Notes under the pieces: generated by a model
What the model was told of the DNA's origin: nothing
The model's input: only the letters and a program-made list of their open reading frames with translations
Database searches by the model: none
Assembly: GCA_910587025.1 (NCBI GenBank)
Contig: CAJUKR010000040.1
Location: 1-16,450 of the forward strand
Source of the DNA: an uncultured Christensenellaceae bacterium
Lineage (GTDB): Bacteria > Bacillota > Clostridia > Christensenellales > Pumilibacteraceae
Length of the DNA stretch: 16,450 nt
Direction of reading: 5' to 3'
Part shown: piece after piece, positions 15,901 through 16,450 of the stretch
Layout of the letters: each line of letters opens with the position of its first letter
Position numbering within the stretch: position 1 is the first letter of the stretch
Translations under genes and position numbers: made by a program

Positions 15901-16405
15901 GAAGAAGCGGCTGTGCTCAGACGCCGTATAAACGGTCTGGGGCATATAAATATCGAATCGATCGAGATGTGCGAGCAGGTTTCGGCGGAATTCAACGAAC
16001 TCGATAAACAGCGCGAAGATCTTACTTCGGCTGAAAAGGATCTCGTTAAGGTTATTACCGATCTTTCCAAGGAAATGAGGTCGACTTTTAACGAGAAGTT
16101 TACGCAGATCAACGAAAACTTCAAAATTATTTTCAAAGAGTTGTTTAACGGCGGTACGGCGGAACTTATTTTGCTCGAGCCCGAGGAGGGCAAGGACGAA
16201 TTGTCCGCCGGTGTCGAGATCAAAGCTCAGCCGCCGCAGAAGAAACTGCAGTTGCTTTCGCTTTTATCCGGCGGCGAAAAAGCCATGACGGCTATTGCGA
16301 TATTGTTTGCGATCCTAAAACTTCGTCCGATGCCGTTCTGCGTTCTCGACGAGATCGAGGCCGCGCTCGACGATGCCAACGTACTTCGCTTCGCAAAATA
16401 TCTCA
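12967..16405 (+). CDS. smc: Chromosome partition protein SMC, truncated at the contig end
   Basis: ATPase of the bacterial condensin complex that organises and segregates the chromosome with ScpA and ScpB. The genuine part is 1146 residues; B. subtilis SMC has 1186. Walker A is GPNGCGKS (31-38), then EGYSIIGQGRID and FDEAAGISKFK. A long coiled coil leads to the hinge (about 520-670) with MALGGAVQNIIT and GAITGGSKKADV. The second coiled coil runs to the signature LSGGEKAM (near 1099) and Walker B FCVLDEIEAALDD (near 1125). The start is a TTG at 12967 with AGAGG 9 bases upstream, giving the family N-terminus KFKKMEINGFKSFADK. ATG 12982 would cut into it. Bases from 16406 on are sequencing adapter, so the apparent ending KIGRAHV and stop at 16426-16428 are false. 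The H-loop region is missing. Confidence 0.97.
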
Positions 16406-16450
16406 AGATCGGAAGAGCACACGTCTGAACTCCAGTCACCATACGGAATC
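16406..16450 (+). other. Illumina TruSeq adapter with index read-through, not genomic
   Basis: From 16406 the sequence reads AGATCGGAAGAGC and continues exactly as the 34-base TruSeq read-1 adapter to 16439, ending CCAGTCAC. It is followed by an eight-base index (CATACGGA, 16440-16447) and ATC, the first bases of the constant segment after the index. This is untrimmed library sequence at the contig end. The last base that can be genomic is about 16405. Confidence 0.97.

Noticed and set aside
14065..15945. 626-codon ORF on the reverse strand inside smc
   Set aside because: It lies antisense to a clear SMC coiled-coil coding region, has no recognisable domain and no ribosome-binding site, and its composition is typical of an antisense shadow.
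16227..16442. Reverse-strand ORF starting MVTGVQTCALPI
   Set aside because: Its first residues are the translated Illumina adapter and the rest is antisense to smc.

Overview
The window is a stretch of bacterial chromosome with moderate GC content. It carries core housekeeping genes, one histidine-biosynthesis operon and a sporulation peptide. The gene order rlmN, rpe, spoVM, rpmB (reverse strand), fakA, recG, plsX, rnc, smc is a condensed version of the well-known Bacillus subtilis yloN-to-smc region. The tiny SpoVM gene points to an endospore-forming Bacillota lineage, most likely an uncultured clostridial one. I cannot name the genus. I found no transposon, prophage, CRISPR array, rRNA or tRNA, and no new defence or metabolic system.

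Layout. (1) 1-1419: the 3' half of rlmN overlaps rpe, followed by spoVM and a strong terminator. (2) 1474-1785: rpmB lies on the reverse strand with its own promoter and terminator, convergent with spoVM. (3) 1866-3730: fakA has its own promoter and ends at a hairpin terminator. (4) 3745-5724: recG. (5) 5735-10837: a tightly packed hisZ-hisG-hisD-hisB-hisA-hisIE operon behind a perfect consensus sigma-A promoter. A 9-bp inverted repeat sits over its predicted transcription start. (6) 10857-12855: rpmF, plsX and rnc behind a second perfect consensus promoter. (7) 12858-16405: smc from its own promoter. (8) 16406-16450: Illumina TruSeq adapter with an index, not genomic DNA.

How the genes work together. 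The his operon encodes ATP phosphoribosyltransferase as the split HisG/HisZ enzyme, steps 2 and 3 (HisIE), step 4 (HisA), the dehydratase (HisB) and the final dehydrogenase (HisD). The glutamine amidotransferase/cyclase pair (HisH, HisF), the aminotransferase (HisC) and the phosphatase are absent and must be encoded elsewhere if the pathway is complete. FakA and PlsX both feed acyl-phosphate into phospholipid synthesis. RlmN, L28, L32 and RNase III belong to ribosome and RNA maturation. RecG and SMC maintain the chromosome. SpoVM acts in spore-coat assembly.

The points most worth a second look are the adapter-contaminated end, which truncates smc and gives it a false C-terminus, the candidate operator at the his promoter, the incomplete his operon, and the 29-codon spoVM gene.
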